A DNA stretch of 64,000 nt from Halorussus limi (GCF_023238205.1 NZ_CP096660.1:350604-414603), one strand, 5' to 3'. Shown: positions 32,978 through 42,457, numbered from the stretch's first letter. The notes: generated by a model not told the origin, from the letters alone. Program-made: numbers and translations.

Positions 32978-34402
32978 CTATCCCAGACTGCCTTCCATCT
33001 CCAACTCGATGAGTCGGTTGAGTTCGACGGCGTACTCGATGGGCAGTTCTTCCGTAATCGGTTCGATGAAGCCGGAGACGATCATCTGCTTGGCGTCGTC
33101 GTCGTCCAGTCCCCGACTCTGGAGGTAGAAGACGTCCTCGTCGCCGATTTTGCCGACGGTCGCCTCGTGAGCCACGTCGACCTTCGACTCGTCGATTTCC
33201 ATGTACGGCATCGTGTCGGAGGTGGACTCGTTGTCGAACATCAGGGCGTCGCACTCCACCGACGTCGAGGAGTTGCTCGCGCCGTCGGAAATCTGGACGA
33301 GACCGCGGTAGTTGGTGCGGCCGCCGTCTTTGCTGATGGACTTCGACTCGATGGTGGAGTTCGTCCGCGGCGCGTTGTGGTAGACCTTCGCGCCGGTGTC
33401 GATGTTCTGGCCCTCGCCCGCGAACGCGATGGAGATGTGGTTCGCCGAGGCTCCCCGCCCTTTCAGAATCGAGCAGGGGTAGAGCATGGTGACTTTCGAC
33501 CCCATCGAACCGGAGACCCACTCCATGCGGCCGCCTTTCTCGACCAGCGCGCGCTTGGTGTTGAGGTTGAACGTGTTCTTCGACCAGTTCTGGACGGTCG
33601 AGTACTGAACGTGGGCGTCCTCGCCGACGAACACCTCGACGCCACCGGAGTGGAGGTTGTGGCTGCCGTATTTCGGGGCCGAACAACCTTCGATGTAGTG
33701 AACCTCCGAACCCTTCTCGGCGATGATGAGGGTGTGCTCGAACTGACCCATTCCCTCCGAGTTCATGCGGAAGTAGGCCTGCACCGGCATCTCGACGGTG
33801 ACGTCCTCGGGCACGTAGACGAAGCTCCCGCCACTCCAGACTGCGCCGTGGAGGGCGGCGAACTTGTTGTCACTCGGGGGTACGCAGGAGGTCATGAAGT
33901 GTTCCTTCACGAGGTCCTCGTGTTCTCGGACGGCCTCGTCCATGTTGCAGAACACGACGCCCTTCTCCTCCCACTGCTCCTGCATGTTCTGGTAGACGAC
34001 TTCGGACTCGTACTGGGCACCGACCCCGGAGAGGGCCTTGCGCTCGGCTTCCGGAATGCCGAGTTTCTCGAAGGTGTCCTGAATGTCCTCGGGCAGGTCG
34101 TCCCAGCTATCGGCGCCCTCGCGCTTGTCGACGTCTGGCCGGATGTAAGGCACGATTTCTTCGACGTCGAGTTCCGTCAGGTCCGGCTGGCCCGGCCAGT
34201 CAGTCGGCATCGGCATGTTCTGCCAGTGTTCCAAGGCTCGGAGACGCCGGTCGAGCATCCACTCGGGTTCGTCCTTGTCCTCACTGATGAGGCGGACGAC
34301 CTCCTCGGTCAGCCCTTTGTCGGACCGGAGCGCCGCGCTCTCCTCTTTCTTGAACTCGAAACGCTCCTCCGTGTTGGTGTCTTGAAGCTCTTCACTACTC
34401 AT
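32978..34402 (-). CDS. sufB: Fe-S cluster assembly scaffold protein SufB
   Basis: 474 residues. The sequence carries SufB/SufD beta-helix signatures: EGCSAPKYGSHNLHSGGVEV, VQNWSKNTFNLNTKRALVE, the C-terminal ESKSISKDGGRTNYRGLV and the SVECDALMFDNESTSDTMPY block containing the key Cys. SufB assembles Fe-S clusters together with SufC ATPase and SufD. Neither sufC nor sufD is adjacent: tatA is upstream and a winged-helix gene downstream. ATG 34402 (MSSEELQD) is preferred to a TTG three codons earlier; a TATA-like GTTAAGAGG lies about 28 bases upstream. Confidence 0.95.
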   Translation of the reverse strand: MSSEELQDTNTEERFEFKKEESAALRSDKGLTEEVVRLISEDKDEPEWMLDRRLRALEHWQNMPMPTDWPGQPDLTELDVEEIVPYIRPDVDKREGADSWDDLPEDIQDTFEKLGIPEAERKALSGVGAQYESEVVYQNMQEQWEEKGVVFCNMDEAVREHEDLVKEHFMTSCVPPSDNKFAALHGAVWSGGSFVYVPEDVTVEMPVQAYFRMNSEGMGQFEHTLIIAEKGSEVHYIEGCSAPKYGSHNLHSGGVEVFVGEDAHVQYSTVQNWSKNTFNLNTKRALVEKGGRMEWVSGSMGSKVTMLYPCSILKGRGASANHISIAFAGEGQNIDTGAKVYHNAPRTNSTIESKSISKDGGRTNYRGLVQISDGASNSSTSVECDALMFDNESTSDTMPYMEIDESKVDVAHEATVGKIGDEDVFYLQSRGLDDDDAKQMIVSGFIEPITEELPIEYAVELNRLIELEMEGSLG

Positions 34403-34503
34403 GTACTTCAACTCGGTACCGAAGCCTCTTAACCTCGGGGTCGGTTCGGGCCTCGAAGAAACTGAAAGTAGTTACGAGAGCGTCGAAAAGTCGGCGGTCG
34501 GCG

Positions 34504-34749
34504 TTACGCTTCGGTGGTGTCGGTCTCCGTCTCGGTGACGGTGTCCGTCTCGACGGTCGGGTCGACTTCGCTCTGGGCTTCCTGAAGTTCTTCCTCGATT
34601 TCTTGGCGTCCCTTCTTGAACTCGCCCATCGCCTCGCCGGTCGAGCGGGCGAGTTTCGGAATCTTGTTTGCACCGAACAGCAGGACGGCGATGAGGAGGA
34701 TGACCATCATCTCCATCCCGCCCGGCACGGGTCCGAACAGTGGAATCAT
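34504..34749 (-). CDS. tatA: Twin-arginine translocase subunit TatA
   Basis: 81 residues. One N-terminal membrane helix (MEMMVILLIAVLLFGANKIP) has the FGxxKxP hinge, followed by an amphipathic helix (ARSTGEAMGEFKKGRQEIEEE) and an acidic Thr-rich tail. TatA forms the pore that exports folded Tat substrates, the main secretion route in haloarchaea. Two Tat-dependent proteins lie in this window (44914 and 57139) and one Tat-type lipoprotein (51771). Confidence 0.95.
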   Translation of the reverse strand: MIPLFGPVPGGMEMMVILLIAVLLFGANKIPKLARSTGEAMGEFKKGRQEIEEELQEAQSEVDPTVETDTVTETETDTTEA

Positions 34750-34920
34750 GTTGTGTCTCTACCTGCAGAGATTGCCCCCTCACTTGTAGGCTTTTCCCCC
34801 GAGGAACGGCGCTCCTGCGATTCGTCCCGAAGCCGTATTCTGGCTATCGCCGCGAGAGGGTCGTCGACCAGCGTGGGCCTCTCCGCGGCGGCCGAGCCGC
34901 AAGGTTCTGCCTCCCCCGGC

Positions 34921-34931
34921 GAAATATTTAG
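34921..34931 (+). promoter_or_regulatory. TATA element for the small membrane protein at 34957
   Basis: GAAATATTTAG lies about 30 bases before the ATG at 34957, the spacing of a nearly leaderless archaeal promoter. Confidence 0.5.
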
Positions 34932-34956
34932 GACACCGTGGTGAAAGCCTACCGAC

Positions 34957-35304
34957 ATGGCTATCGGATTACTGTTCGGAGGGTTCTGGTTCGGTCTCGG
35001 CGTCCTCATGTGGTGGTGGCCCGCGGCCATCTTCGTCGCGTTCTCCAACGACGACGTGACGCCCGGAGCGAGGGCCTTCGCCGCGGTCGCCATCTTCATC
35101 GGCGTCTTCTTCCTGACGCTGGACGTTCCCGGACTCGGTGGAAGCTTCACGCTCCCCGGAACGCTACTCACCGTCGGACTGCTCTTCCTGCTCAAGCCGG
35201 TCGGCGCTCCCGGCGTGAATCCGCGAGGCCCGGTCACACCGAAGGTTGCTGGCGTCGCGTTGCTCGTCGTCGGGACCCTGCTCGCCGTCCAATCGCTGAC
35301 GTAG
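34957..35304 (+). CDS. Hypothetical membrane protein (about four TM helices)
   Basis: 115 residues, nearly all hydrophobic, with four helices: residues 1-30 including VLMWWWPAAIFVAF, 40-58, 65-82 and 93-114. No charged residues suggest catalysis. The family is not recognised. It has its own TATA element just upstream and is followed by an unrelated-looking soluble protein after 57 bases. Confidence 0.7.
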   Translation: MAIGLLFGGFWFGLGVLMWWWPAAIFVAFSNDDVTPGARAFAAVAIFIGVFFLTLDVPGLGGSFTLPGTLLTVGLLFLLKPVGAPGVNPRGPVTPKVAGVALLVVGTLLAVQSLT

Positions 35305-35361
35305 TCGGCCTCCCGCCCGTCCGTCGGCAGAAATTTCACTCTCGGTTCCGTCGTCGCGTCC

Positions 35362-35784
35362 GTGACCGACCTCGAAGCACCGGCCCGAGAGCGCGTCCTC
35401 GACGCTCACGCCGAAACTGTCGAAGCCGTCCTCGACTGCGCCGACGCGGTCGCCGAATCGTGGGACGGTCCGACGACCACCGACGCCGAAGCGGTGGCCG
35501 ACCCGCTCCGCGCCGAACTCGACGCTGCGGGCGCGTGGGAGCGCCTGCCAGACCTGCTCGCGGACGCGGTGGGCGCGACCGGACGCTCGCTGTCAGCGTC
35601 GCCCGTCGCCGCCCCGCCGTACGTGACCGCCACGAGTCGCGGGCCGATGCTCCGGGCGACGCTCCCCGACGGCCGACTGGTCGTTCTGCTCCGAGCCTTC
35701 GAAATCGACCGCGAGAGCGCCGACCCCCGGTACCGGCGCGGACCGTCGACGCCCGAGGCGGCGGTCCGCGTCGAGTTCGTCTGA
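35362..35784 (+). CDS. Conserved hypothetical soluble protein
   Basis: 140 residues from a GTG start. The first 80 residues are predicted helical, acidic and Ala-rich. The second half has strands (AAPPYVTATSRGPMLRATLP, then GRLVVLLRAFEI) and ends in a strand VRVEFV. I recognise no named family and no active-site pattern. The codon pattern is typical of the genome. Confidence 0.6.
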   Translation: MTDLEAPARERVLDAHAETVEAVLDCADAVAESWDGPTTTDAEAVADPLRAELDAAGAWERLPDLLADAVGATGRSLSASPVAAPPYVTATSRGPMLRATLPDGRLVVLLRAFEIDRESADPRYRRGPSTPEAAVRVEFV

Positions 35785-35857
35785 ACGCCTCTCCGCCGCG
35801 CGCCGAGGCCGTCCGGCCGGGGGACGACTTATTTCCCGGCGGGTCCAACGTGACGGC

Positions 35858-36616
35858 ATGGAAACCTCTACCGTAGACCGCCCCGCCGAGGCGTCGGCCT
35901 CGAAGTCCCGGTCGTTGGTCGTCGCGGTCGCCCTCGGCGTCGGGGGCTACGCCTTCGCCCTAATCGTCGTCGGTGCGGCCGCGCTCGCGGTGATGCTGGC
36001 GGGCGTACCGCTGATGGACCGGCCCGCGCTCCTGCTCGGCCTCTCGGTCGTGATGGGGCAGGGCGTCGCGTTCGGCACCTTCGCGCTCGGCTATCTGGCC
36101 TACACCGACCGCGGGTTCGACTTCGTGAAGGTCCGAGTGCCGACGGTCCGGGACGTCGGATGGGCGGTCGGCGGGACGCTGGCCCTGTTTACGGGGCTCA
36201 TCGCGCTCTCGGCGCTGTTCTCGGTGTTGGGCATCCAGTCGGCGTCGAACTCCGTCACCGAGTTCGGCGAGCAGGACCCCACGGTCTTCCTTCTGCTGGT
36301 GCCGCTCTCGTTTCTCTTCATCGGACCGGGCGAGGAACTGCTCTATCGAGGCGTCGTGCAGGGCCGACTCGAAGAGGCGTTCGGGCCGTGGGTCGCCATC
36401 GCCGTGGCGAGCGTCATCTTCGCGGTCGTTCACGTCTTCTCGCTTCAGGGCTCCGGAAAACTCGCGTACATCGCCATCCTGCTCGTCCTCTCGCCGATTC
36501 TCGGCGCGGCCTACGAGCGGACCGATAACCTCGCGGTGCCCGCGCTGATACACGGCGCGTTCAACGCGATTCAGTTCTACGTGGCGTATCTGGGCGCGAC
36601 CGGCGGGTTGCCCTGA
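35858..36616 (+). CDS. CPBP family intramembrane glutamic endopeptidase
   Basis: 252 residues with about eight helices. The CPBP (Abi/Rce1) motifs are in order: E159-E160 with R164 in GEELLYRG, H192 in FAVVHVF, and H232 with N236 in IHGAFNAIQ. These form the glutamate/histidine active site of Rce1-like membrane proteases. The role in archaea is unknown; bacterial relatives act in bacteriocin immunity or protein processing. Its stop is 4 bases from the stop of the next, convergent gene. Confidence 0.92.
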   Translation: METSTVDRPAEASASKSRSLVVAVALGVGGYAFALIVVGAAALAVMLAGVPLMDRPALLLGLSVVMGQGVAFGTFALGYLAYTDRGFDFVKVRVPTVRDVGWAVGGTLALFTGLIALSALFSVLGIQSASNSVTEFGEQDPTVFLLLVPLSFLFIGPGEELLYRGVVQGRLEEAFGPWVAIAVASVIFAVVHVFSLQGSGKLAYIAILLVLSPILGAAYERTDNLAVPALIHGAFNAIQFYVAYLGATGGLP

Positions 36617-36620
36617 AAAA

Positions 36621-36914
36621 CTACCCCGACTTCCCGCTCCACCGCACGACGCGGAACCGGTCGTACCCGCCGTAGGCGAGTTCCAGCGCGCCCATCCACC
36701 AGTTCCACTTTTCGGGGAGCGCCAGTCCCTCCGGCGCGTCCCGTAAGTTCTCCACGACCACCGCGGTCGTCAGTTCGCTGTCCATGTGGTTCCGAAACTG
36801 TCCAGAGTCCGCCAAGTCGCGGGCCTGCCGGGCGACGACCCGTCTGGTCCCCGCGTCGCCGCCGAACTCCTCGCCGAGTCGTTCCTCGAACCGCTGACCG
36901 ATTCCCATTTCCAT
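36621..36914 (-). CDS. Conserved small haloarchaeal protein
   Basis: 97 residues. The N terminus is METMEMGIGQRFEERLGEEF, the middle basic/acidic (VVARQARDLADSG), and the C terminus aromatic (LPEKWNWWMGALELAYGGYD). It looks like a compact helical protein; no motif reveals a function. The ATG at 36914 is used, with a second Met two codons on. It lies 65 bases downstream of the TFB gene on the same strand and may be read through from it. Confidence 0.65.
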   Translation of the reverse strand: MEMGIGQRFEERLGEEFGGDAGTRRVVARQARDLADSGQFRNHMDSELTTAVVVENLRDAPEGLALPEKWNWWMGALELAYGGYDRFRVVRWSGKSG

Positions 36915-36979
36915 TGTCTCGAAATTGCCGCCGCGCTTGTGGGGCCGTCCTGTTCGCGCTCGAACGAGTCTACGGTCGC

Positions 36980-37945
36980 TTAGTTGTAAAGTCCGATGGC
37001 CTTTATCTGCTCCTGATACCGGTTGCGGATGGTGACTTCCGTCACCTGCGCCACGTCGGCGACCTCGCGCTGGGTCTTCTTCTCGTTGCAGAGCAGCGAG
37101 GCCGCGTAAATCGCCGCGGCCGCGTACCCCGTCGGGGACTTGCCCGAGAGCAGGCCCTTCTCGGCGGTCACGTCGATTATCTCGTTGGCCTTGCTCTCGA
37201 CTTCCTCGGTCAGGTCGAGTTCCGAGCAGAACCGCGGGACGTACTTCTTGGGGTCGACCGGTTCCATCCCGAGCGCGAGCTCCTGGGAGATGTAGCGATA
37301 CGTTCGACCGATTTCCTTTCGCTCGACCCGCGAGACCTCCGAGACCTCTTCGAGGCTTCGCGGGATGCCTTCCTTCCGGCAGGACGCGTACAGCGCGGCG
37401 GTGGCGACGCCCTCGATGGAGCGACCTCGGATGAGGTCCTCCTTCAACGCGCGCCGGTAGATGACCGACGACACTTCCTGTACCGACCGCGGGACGCCGA
37501 GCGCCGACGACATACGGTTGAGTTCGCTCAGGGCGAACTGGAGGTTCCGCTCGCCCGCGTCCTTCGTGCGGATTCGCTCCTGCCACTTCCGGAGGCGGTG
37601 CATTTGACTCCGTTTCTCCGAGGAGAGCGACCGGCCGTAGGCGTCCTTGTTCTTCCAGTCGATGGTCGTCGTCAGGCCCTTGTCGTGCATCGTGTTCGTC
37701 GTGGGCGCGCCGACGCGACTCTTGCTCTGGCGCTCCTGATGGTTGAACGCGCGCCACTCGGGGCCCCGGTCCACGTTGCGCTCCTCCACGACGAGTCCGC
37801 AGTCCTCGCAGACTAACTCGCTTCCGCCAGCGTCCGCGACCAGATTGCCGGCCTCGCACTCCGGACACGTCTGGACGTTCTCGGATTCCCCCTGCTCGGT
37901 CTCGACCCCTTGCTCACGCTCTCGCTGGCGGATTGGCCCGGTCAT
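36980..37945 (-). CDS. tfb: Transcription initiation factor B (TFB)
   Basis: 321 residues. An N-terminal zinc ribbon (C27-x2-C30, C46-x2-C49) is followed by the B-finger/linker region ([20 protein letters not shown]) and two cyclin-fold repeats ending in the helix-turn-helix [22 protein letters not shown] recruits RNA polymerase to the TBP-TATA complex; haloarchaea carry several paralogues with different promoter preferences, and which one this is cannot be told. A long in-frame extension upstream is not used, since ATG 37945 sits 30 bases from a TATA element. Confidence 0.95.
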   Translation of the reverse strand: MTGPIRQREREQGVETEQGESENVQTCPECEAGNLVADAGGSELVCEDCGLVVEERNVDRGPEWRAFNHQERQSKSRVGAPTTNTMHDKGLTTTIDWKNKDAYGRSLSSEKRSQMHRLRKWQERIRTKDAGERNLQFALSELNRMSSALGVPRSVQEVSSVIYRRALKEDLIRGRSIEGVATAALYASCRKEGIPRSLEEVSEVSRVERKEIGRTYRYISQELALGMEPVDPKKYVPRFCSELDLTEEVESKANEIIDVTAEKGLLSGKSPTGYAAAAIYAASLLCNEKKTQREVADVAQVTEVTIRNRYQEQIKAIGLYN

Positions 37946-37970
37946 GAGTATGTTAGTAAGGTAGTACGGT

Positions 37971-37978
37971 AGATAAAC
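37971..37978 (-). promoter_or_regulatory. TATA element of the TFB gene
   Basis: On the minus strand GTTTATCT lies about 30 bases before the ATG at 37945. It supports that start and a short or absent leader. Confidence 0.5.
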
Positions 37979-38165
37979 CCTACGTGCCCTTCGAGTCTGT
38001 GGGACGGACCGGTCGAGGGGCGCTCGCGGGACCGCTTGCGGTCGCTCGGCTCTCTCTTTGACTCCGACTCCGACTGCGCGCTCCGACCGCTTCCCCCGAC
38101 CGCCTGCTTCGACCGTTCGCCCCGCGTCACCGAATTTTATTACCGTGCCGCGCCTGCACCGAGTC

Positions 38166-38456
38166 ATGGCACCCTCTCGCCCGACAGTGTTCACCGTGGA
38201 CGAGTACGACGCACTGGAGTTCGACGCGGTCCTCGTGCGCGAACACACCGTCGTCTGCCTCGACGGCGACGAGACGGCCCGGGTCGTCCCGCTGAACAAG
38301 TTGAACCACGTGGACGCCGACCCCGAGACGATGCTGGTCGAGCGCGAACTCCCCGAGAGCTTCTACTACGGCGGCGGCGAGTACGGCTTCGTCCGGGTCG
38401 AGGAGTACCCCGAACTCGAACAGCACCTCGAAGAACTAGAGGCCGAGGAGTACTGA
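38166..38456 (+). CDS. Conserved small haloarchaeal protein
   Basis: 96 residues, acidic. [26 protein letters not shown] starts a beta-rich core, followed by [15 protein letters not shown] and an acidic tail with [17 protein letters not shown]. It resembles small haloarchaeal proteins of unknown function. TATA-like AATTTTATTA sits about 30 bases upstream of the ATG, supporting the start. Confidence 0.7.
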   Translation: MAPSRPTVFTVDEYDALEFDAVLVREHTVVCLDGDETARVVPLNKLNHVDADPETMLVERELPESFYYGGGEYGFVRVEEYPELEQHLEELEAEEY

Positions 38457-38782
38457 CGTCCCGCCGGTCGGTCGAAGGTTCTCGGTTGGAACAGTCGGAG
38501 ACGCGCCAAACCCGGCGCGGAGCGACGACTGGTCGGTCGCGGTCTCCTCGCCGAAAGGCAAAAGAGCAGAAGGACGAGCGAGCGAACTCGCGGTCCTCCC
38601 GCCGACACCCTCCGCCGTGAGGCATCATCGGGCGTCGAAGAATCTGTTTCCTCCTTCTCACTCTGCGAATAAGTATCTTCCCGTCCGCGGACCGTCCGGT
38701 CCGCGTCCGCCGACCCGACGCTTCGCCCCGCGCCCCGGCCGCCAACCGACCGGGGCGCTAAACCGTGGCGGACGAGCCAAAT
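38457..38782. other. Convergent intergenic region with a strong hairpin
   Basis: 326 bases between converging genes. The hairpin at 38686-38705 is the only clear structure. An AT-richer patch (about 38635-38675) precedes it. No frame looks coding. Confidence 0.5.
38686..38705. terminator. GC-rich hairpin CGCGGACC-GTCC-GGTCCGCG
   Basis: Perfect 8-base arms with a 4-base loop lie between two converging genes, a position suited to a bidirectional transcription barrier. There is no long T-run beside it, so it may act as an RNA structure rather than a classical archaeal oligo-T terminator. Confidence 0.4.
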
Positions 38783-39751
38783 CTACGCCGACAGCGCCCG
38801 TTCGATTCCGCGTCGGATTCGCTCGGCGTCCGGTCGGTAGGCCTCCTCGCGGGCGAACATCGGGAACGGAACGTCGTACCCGGTCACGCGCTCTACCGGC
38901 GCTTCGAGGTGGTAGAGCGCGTCGTCGTTGATGCGGGCGATGATTTCGGCCGCGAGGCCGCCGGTCCGCGGGGCCTCGTGGACGACGACGCACCGCCCGG
39001 TCTTCCTGACCGACTCCAGAATCGTCGCCGAGTCCATCGGGGAGACGGTTCGGAGGTCGATGACCTCGGCGTCCGCCTCCGCGTCCTCCACCGCGTCCAT
39101 CGCTTCGTGAAGCATCGCGCCCCACGCGACGACGGTCACGTCCGCGCCCTCCCGGACGACTTCGGCCTCACCGAGCGGAACTGCGTGGTCGCCCTCCGGG
39201 ACCGACTCCCGGGAGGCCCGGTAGCGACTCGTCGGTTCGAGGAAGATAACGGGGTCGGGGTCCCGAATCGCCGACGTGAGCAGGCCCTTCGCGTCGGCCG
39301 GGTTCGACGGCACGACCGTCTTCAGGCCCGGGACGTGGGCGAACCCGGCCTCGAAGCTCTCGGAGTGGAGTTCGAGCGCCCGGATGCCGCCGCCGTAGGG
39401 CGTGCGGACGGTCATCGGCACGCCGAGCGTCCCCCGAGTTCGACTCCGCATCCGCGAGGCGTGTTGCACTAACTGGTGGAACCCCTGATAGGCGAAGCTA
39501 GCGAACTGAATCTCCGGAACCGGCGTGAACCCGGTCGCGCCGAGACCGACGCCCATCCCGAGGATAGCGGCCTCCGCCAGCGGCGTGTCGTACACCTGCT
39601 CGGGAAACTCGTCCTGTAACTCCTGAGTCGCCCGGAACACGCCGCCGCTGACGCCCACGTCCTCGCCGTAGACGACCACGGACTCGTCGCGGGCCATCTC
39701 CTCACGGAGGGCCTGTCGAACCGCCTCCACGAGTCGGATTTCATTCGCCAC
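38783..39751 (-). CDS. 2-oxoacid dehydrogenase E1 component, beta subunit
   Basis: 322 residues with the transketolase-type beta-subunit layout: VVVYGEDVGVSGGVFRAT at the start, FPEQVYDTPLAEAAILGMGV (the conserved E contacting thiamine diphosphate), EIQFASFAYQGFHQL, and a C-terminal domain beginning ADVTVVAWGAMLHEA. It pairs with the alpha subunit whose end overlaps its start by 11 bases. Together they decarboxylate a pyruvate- or branched-chain-type 2-oxoacid and pass the acyl group to a lipoyl E2. No E2 or E3 gene is nearby. Confidence 0.92.
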   Translation of the reverse strand: MANEIRLVEAVRQALREEMARDESVVVYGEDVGVSGGVFRATQELQDEFPEQVYDTPLAEAAILGMGVGLGATGFTPVPEIQFASFAYQGFHQLVQHASRMRSRTRGTLGVPMTVRTPYGGGIRALELHSESFEAGFAHVPGLKTVVPSNPADAKGLLTSAIRDPDPVIFLEPTSRYRASRESVPEGDHAVPLGEAEVVREGADVTVVAWGAMLHEAMDAVEDAEADAEVIDLRTVSPMDSATILESVRKTGRCVVVHEAPRTGGLAAEIIARINDDALYHLEAPVERVTGYDVPFPMFAREEAYRPDAERIRRGIERALSA

Positions 39752-40979
39752 GGTCGGACACCTCCTCGTCCTCGGACGTCTCGGAGTCCTCCGCCGTCTC
39801 TCTGTCCTCGCGCACGTCGCCGCGCCCGGTCACCTCTCCGCCGGCCGCGCGCTCCTCGCCGCTCATCCCTTCCTCGGCGGTCGCCACCTCGCCGTCGCCC
39901 TCCTCGCGCCGGAACGTCTCCCGCTGGCGCTGGAGTTCCGGCGGGGTCTCGGCGAACACGTGGTCGAACATCTCCGCTGGCACGACCCGGTCGCGGCCCT
40001 CCTTCGCCCGGTCTATCTCGTCGGCGAGTAACTCCTCGATTTCGTCGGTAATCCGTTCCACCCGGTCGTCGTCCAGCAGGCCCTCGTCCCGGAGGTACGC
40101 CTCGAACCTGACGATGGGGTCGCGGGCCTCCCACTCGCTCTCCTGCTCCTCGGTCCGGTAGACGCTCGGGTCGTCGCTGGTGGTGTGCATCGACCGCCGG
40201 AAGGTCAGCGCCTCCACGAACACGGGGTCGCCCTCGCGGGCAGTTTCGAGCGCGTCCCTCGCGACCGAGAGAACGCCCAGCACGTCGTTGCCGTCCACCT
40301 GCACGCCCTCGATTCCCGCCGCGACCGCTTTCTGGGCCAGCGTCTCGGTCCGCGTCTGGGTCTCGCGCGGCGTCGAGATGGCCCACTGGTTGTTCTGGCA
40401 GAAGAACACCGCGTGAGCGTCCAGCGCGCCCGCGACGTTCATCGCCTCGTACACGTCGCCCTCGCTGGTCGCGCCGTCCCCGAAGTAGGTCAGCGCCGCC
40501 TTCCGCTCTCCGGAGATTTCGTGGCCCCACCCGATGCCCGCGGCGTGGAGCGGTTGGGTCCCAACGGGAATAGCGGGCGGGAAGTTGGCGTCGGCGACCT
40601 CCGCGCCCTCCTCCATCCCCATGGCGTACCACAGCAGGCGGTGGACCGGTGCGCCCCGCGTGAGGAAGGCCGCGCTCTCGCGGAACGACGGCACCATCCA
40701 CTCGTCGGGTTCCAACGCTATCGCGGACCCGACCTGCGCGGCCTCCTGCCCGGTGCCGGGCGCGTAGGTCCCGGACTCGCCCCGGCGCTGGAGCGCGACC
40801 GCCCGCTCGTCGGTCCGGCGGGAGAGGCGCATGAGTCGATACAGTTCCAGCAACTCGTCGTCGCTCACGTCGGGCAACTCCGCCTCGTCGGCGTTCCCCT
40901 CCTCGTCCAGTGCTTGCACGTACTCGACCGAAAACTCGGCCACTTGCTCCCGAACCACGCCCGGCGTACCACGCCGCAT
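39741..40979 (-). CDS. 2-oxoacid dehydrogenase E1 component, alpha subunit
   Basis: 412 residues. The TDP/Mg motif is GDGATSEGD with the distal Asn in FCQNNQWAIS. QEAAQVGSAIAL and the phosphorylation-loop-like FRRSMHTTSDDPSVYRT are typical of alpha subunits. The last 70 residues (from REEGDGEVATAEEG) are an acidic, low-complexity extension beyond the usual family length. The ATG at 40979 is preferred to the GTG one codon earlier. First gene of the E1 pair. Confidence 0.92.
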   Translation of the reverse strand: MRRGTPGVVREQVAEFSVEYVQALDEEGNADEAELPDVSDDELLELYRLMRLSRRTDERAVALQRRGESGTYAPGTGQEAAQVGSAIALEPDEWMVPSFRESAAFLTRGAPVHRLLWYAMGMEEGAEVADANFPPAIPVGTQPLHAAGIGWGHEISGERKAALTYFGDGATSEGDVYEAMNVAGALDAHAVFFCQNNQWAISTPRETQTRTETLAQKAVAAGIEGVQVDGNDVLGVLSVARDALETAREGDPVFVEALTFRRSMHTTSDDPSVYRTEEQESEWEARDPIVRFEAYLRDEGLLDDDRVERITDEIEELLADEIDRAKEGRDRVVPAEMFDHVFAETPPELQRQRETFRREEGDGEVATAEEGMSGEERAAGGEVTGRGDVREDRETAEDSETSEDEEVSDRGE

Positions 40980-41079
40980 CACTTAGCTGAGGGGGCCGGG
41001 CGGGGGAACCGACTCGATCGCGTGGTCGAGCCACGACCGGTTCGGGCAGTCGGGCCGCGGCGCGGTGCGTCGCGGCGCG

Positions 41080-42330
41080 TCAGTCTGTGGCGACCGAAGC
41101 TTCGGGGTCCGAGTCGCCCCCGGCGGACTCCGGCCCCTTCCGCGGGCGAACCGGCGAGACGGCGACCCAGACGAGGCCCGCGGCCGCCGCCGAGGCGACG
41201 CCGGCCGCGGCGAGGAACCGAATCGGGCCGAGCGCCGCGGCCGCGTAGCCACCGACGACTTTGGTCGCTCCGGCGACCAGCGAGAGGACCATCGTCGCGC
41301 CCGAGAGAACGGTCGCGCGCCCGACGTTCTCGACGCGGTCGTTGAGATACTGGTTCCGGAGCGGCCGGAACAGACTCCGGACGCCTCGGGTCAGGAAGAC
41401 GACCGGGACCACCAGTACCGGCGCGAACGCGATGGTCGCGTAGGTCGCTCCGAGGAGGGGAACGAGCAGTGCGAACGCTCCCCGGACGCCCAACCGGTCC
41501 TCGACCCACCCCGCGCTGGCGGCCGCGCCGGCCGAGACCAGTTTGAACCCGGCGTACAGCACGCCGAGCGCGGGCGCGGAGACGCCCGCGGCGGCCATCG
41601 CGGGCTGCTCGAAGGTCCGCGAGAGTTCGAACAGCGCGTACAGTAGCGCGGCGAAGGCGACGAACCACCTGATTTCGGGACGCCGGACCTGCAGGCGGAG
41701 GGCGGCGAGCGCGTCGCCGACCGTGAACGTCTCGTCTTCCACCCCGGCGTCGTCTCGGGCCGCTCGCTCGCTCTCGACCGTCGGGAGCGTCAGCAGAATG
41801 GGAATCCCGAGCGCCGAGAGGAGGGCGTTGGCGAGGAACGGGAGCGACCAATCGACGGTCACGAGCGCGCCCCCGGCGACTGCGGTGGCGGCCGACGCCA
41901 GCATCAGCGCGGTGTTGGCCCGACCGCTGACGCGGGCGAACTCGTCGGCCTCGCCGTGGGCGTCGAGGATTTCGTAGAGCCACGCCTTGCCCGTGCCAGA
42001 CCGAAACGCCCACCCGACCGCCCAGACGGCGTTCAGCGCGACGTAGGCCAGCGGCGAGTCGGCGACCGCCCAGAGTCCCAACGCGACCGCCGACAGCGCG
42101 TTTCCGGCCGCGAGGCTGGCCCGGCGGCCGAGTCGGTCGCCGACGTACCCCGTCGGAATCTCGGCCGCGACCTCTGCGAACAGGAACGCCGCGCCGGTCA
42201 GGCCGATGACCTCCATACCGAACCCCTTGACCTCGGTGAGATAGAGGATGCTCACGGGCAGGTAGAACCCGTAGGCGTTCGTGACCTTGTAGGCGTAGTA
42301 GCGCCGGACGATGCCTCGTAACTCTCCCAT
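41080..42330 (-). CDS. MFS transporter
   Basis: 416 residues with twelve hydrophobic helices. The loop 2-3 signature is GYVGDRLGRRASLAAG (G-x3-D-R-x-G-R-R), and RSGTGKAWLYEILDAHG lies after helix 4. The N-terminal segment YYAYKVTNAYGFYLPVSILYL recalls a subgroup of drug- or metabolite-exporting MFS proteins. The substrate is unknown. The start MGELRGIVRRYY was chosen because the longer in-frame extension runs into the promoter region of the divergent peptidase gene. Confidence 0.88.
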   Translation of the reverse strand: MGELRGIVRRYYAYKVTNAYGFYLPVSILYLTEVKGFGMEVIGLTGAAFLFAEVAAEIPTGYVGDRLGRRASLAAGNALSAVALGLWAVADSPLAYVALNAVWAVGWAFRSGTGKAWLYEILDAHGEADEFARVSGRANTALMLASAATAVAGGALVTVDWSLPFLANALLSALGIPILLTLPTVESERAARDDAGVEDETFTVGDALAALRLQVRRPEIRWFVAFAALLYALFELSRTFEQPAMAAAGVSAPALGVLYAGFKLVSAGAAASAGWVEDRLGVRGAFALLVPLLGATYATIAFAPVLVVPVVFLTRGVRSLFRPLRNQYLNDRVENVGRATVLSGATMVLSLVAGATKVVGGYAAAALGPIRFLAAAGVASAAAAGLVWVAVSPVRPRKGPESAGGDSDPEASVATD

Positions 42331-42457
42331 CGTCCGGACCGACTCGCGCCGACCTAATGGCGTTTCCCCGAAGCCAGTTTTTGTATCACGACTGCCACTT
42401 TCTCCCGGTCGGTCGCACTCACTCACATTTAAACGCCGTCCCGCGCAACCCGCTCGC

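Noticed and set aside
41065..41646. A 193-codon plus-strand frame
   Set aside because: It is antisense to the MFS transporter and has the Arg/Glu/Asp-rich composition of shadow frames.
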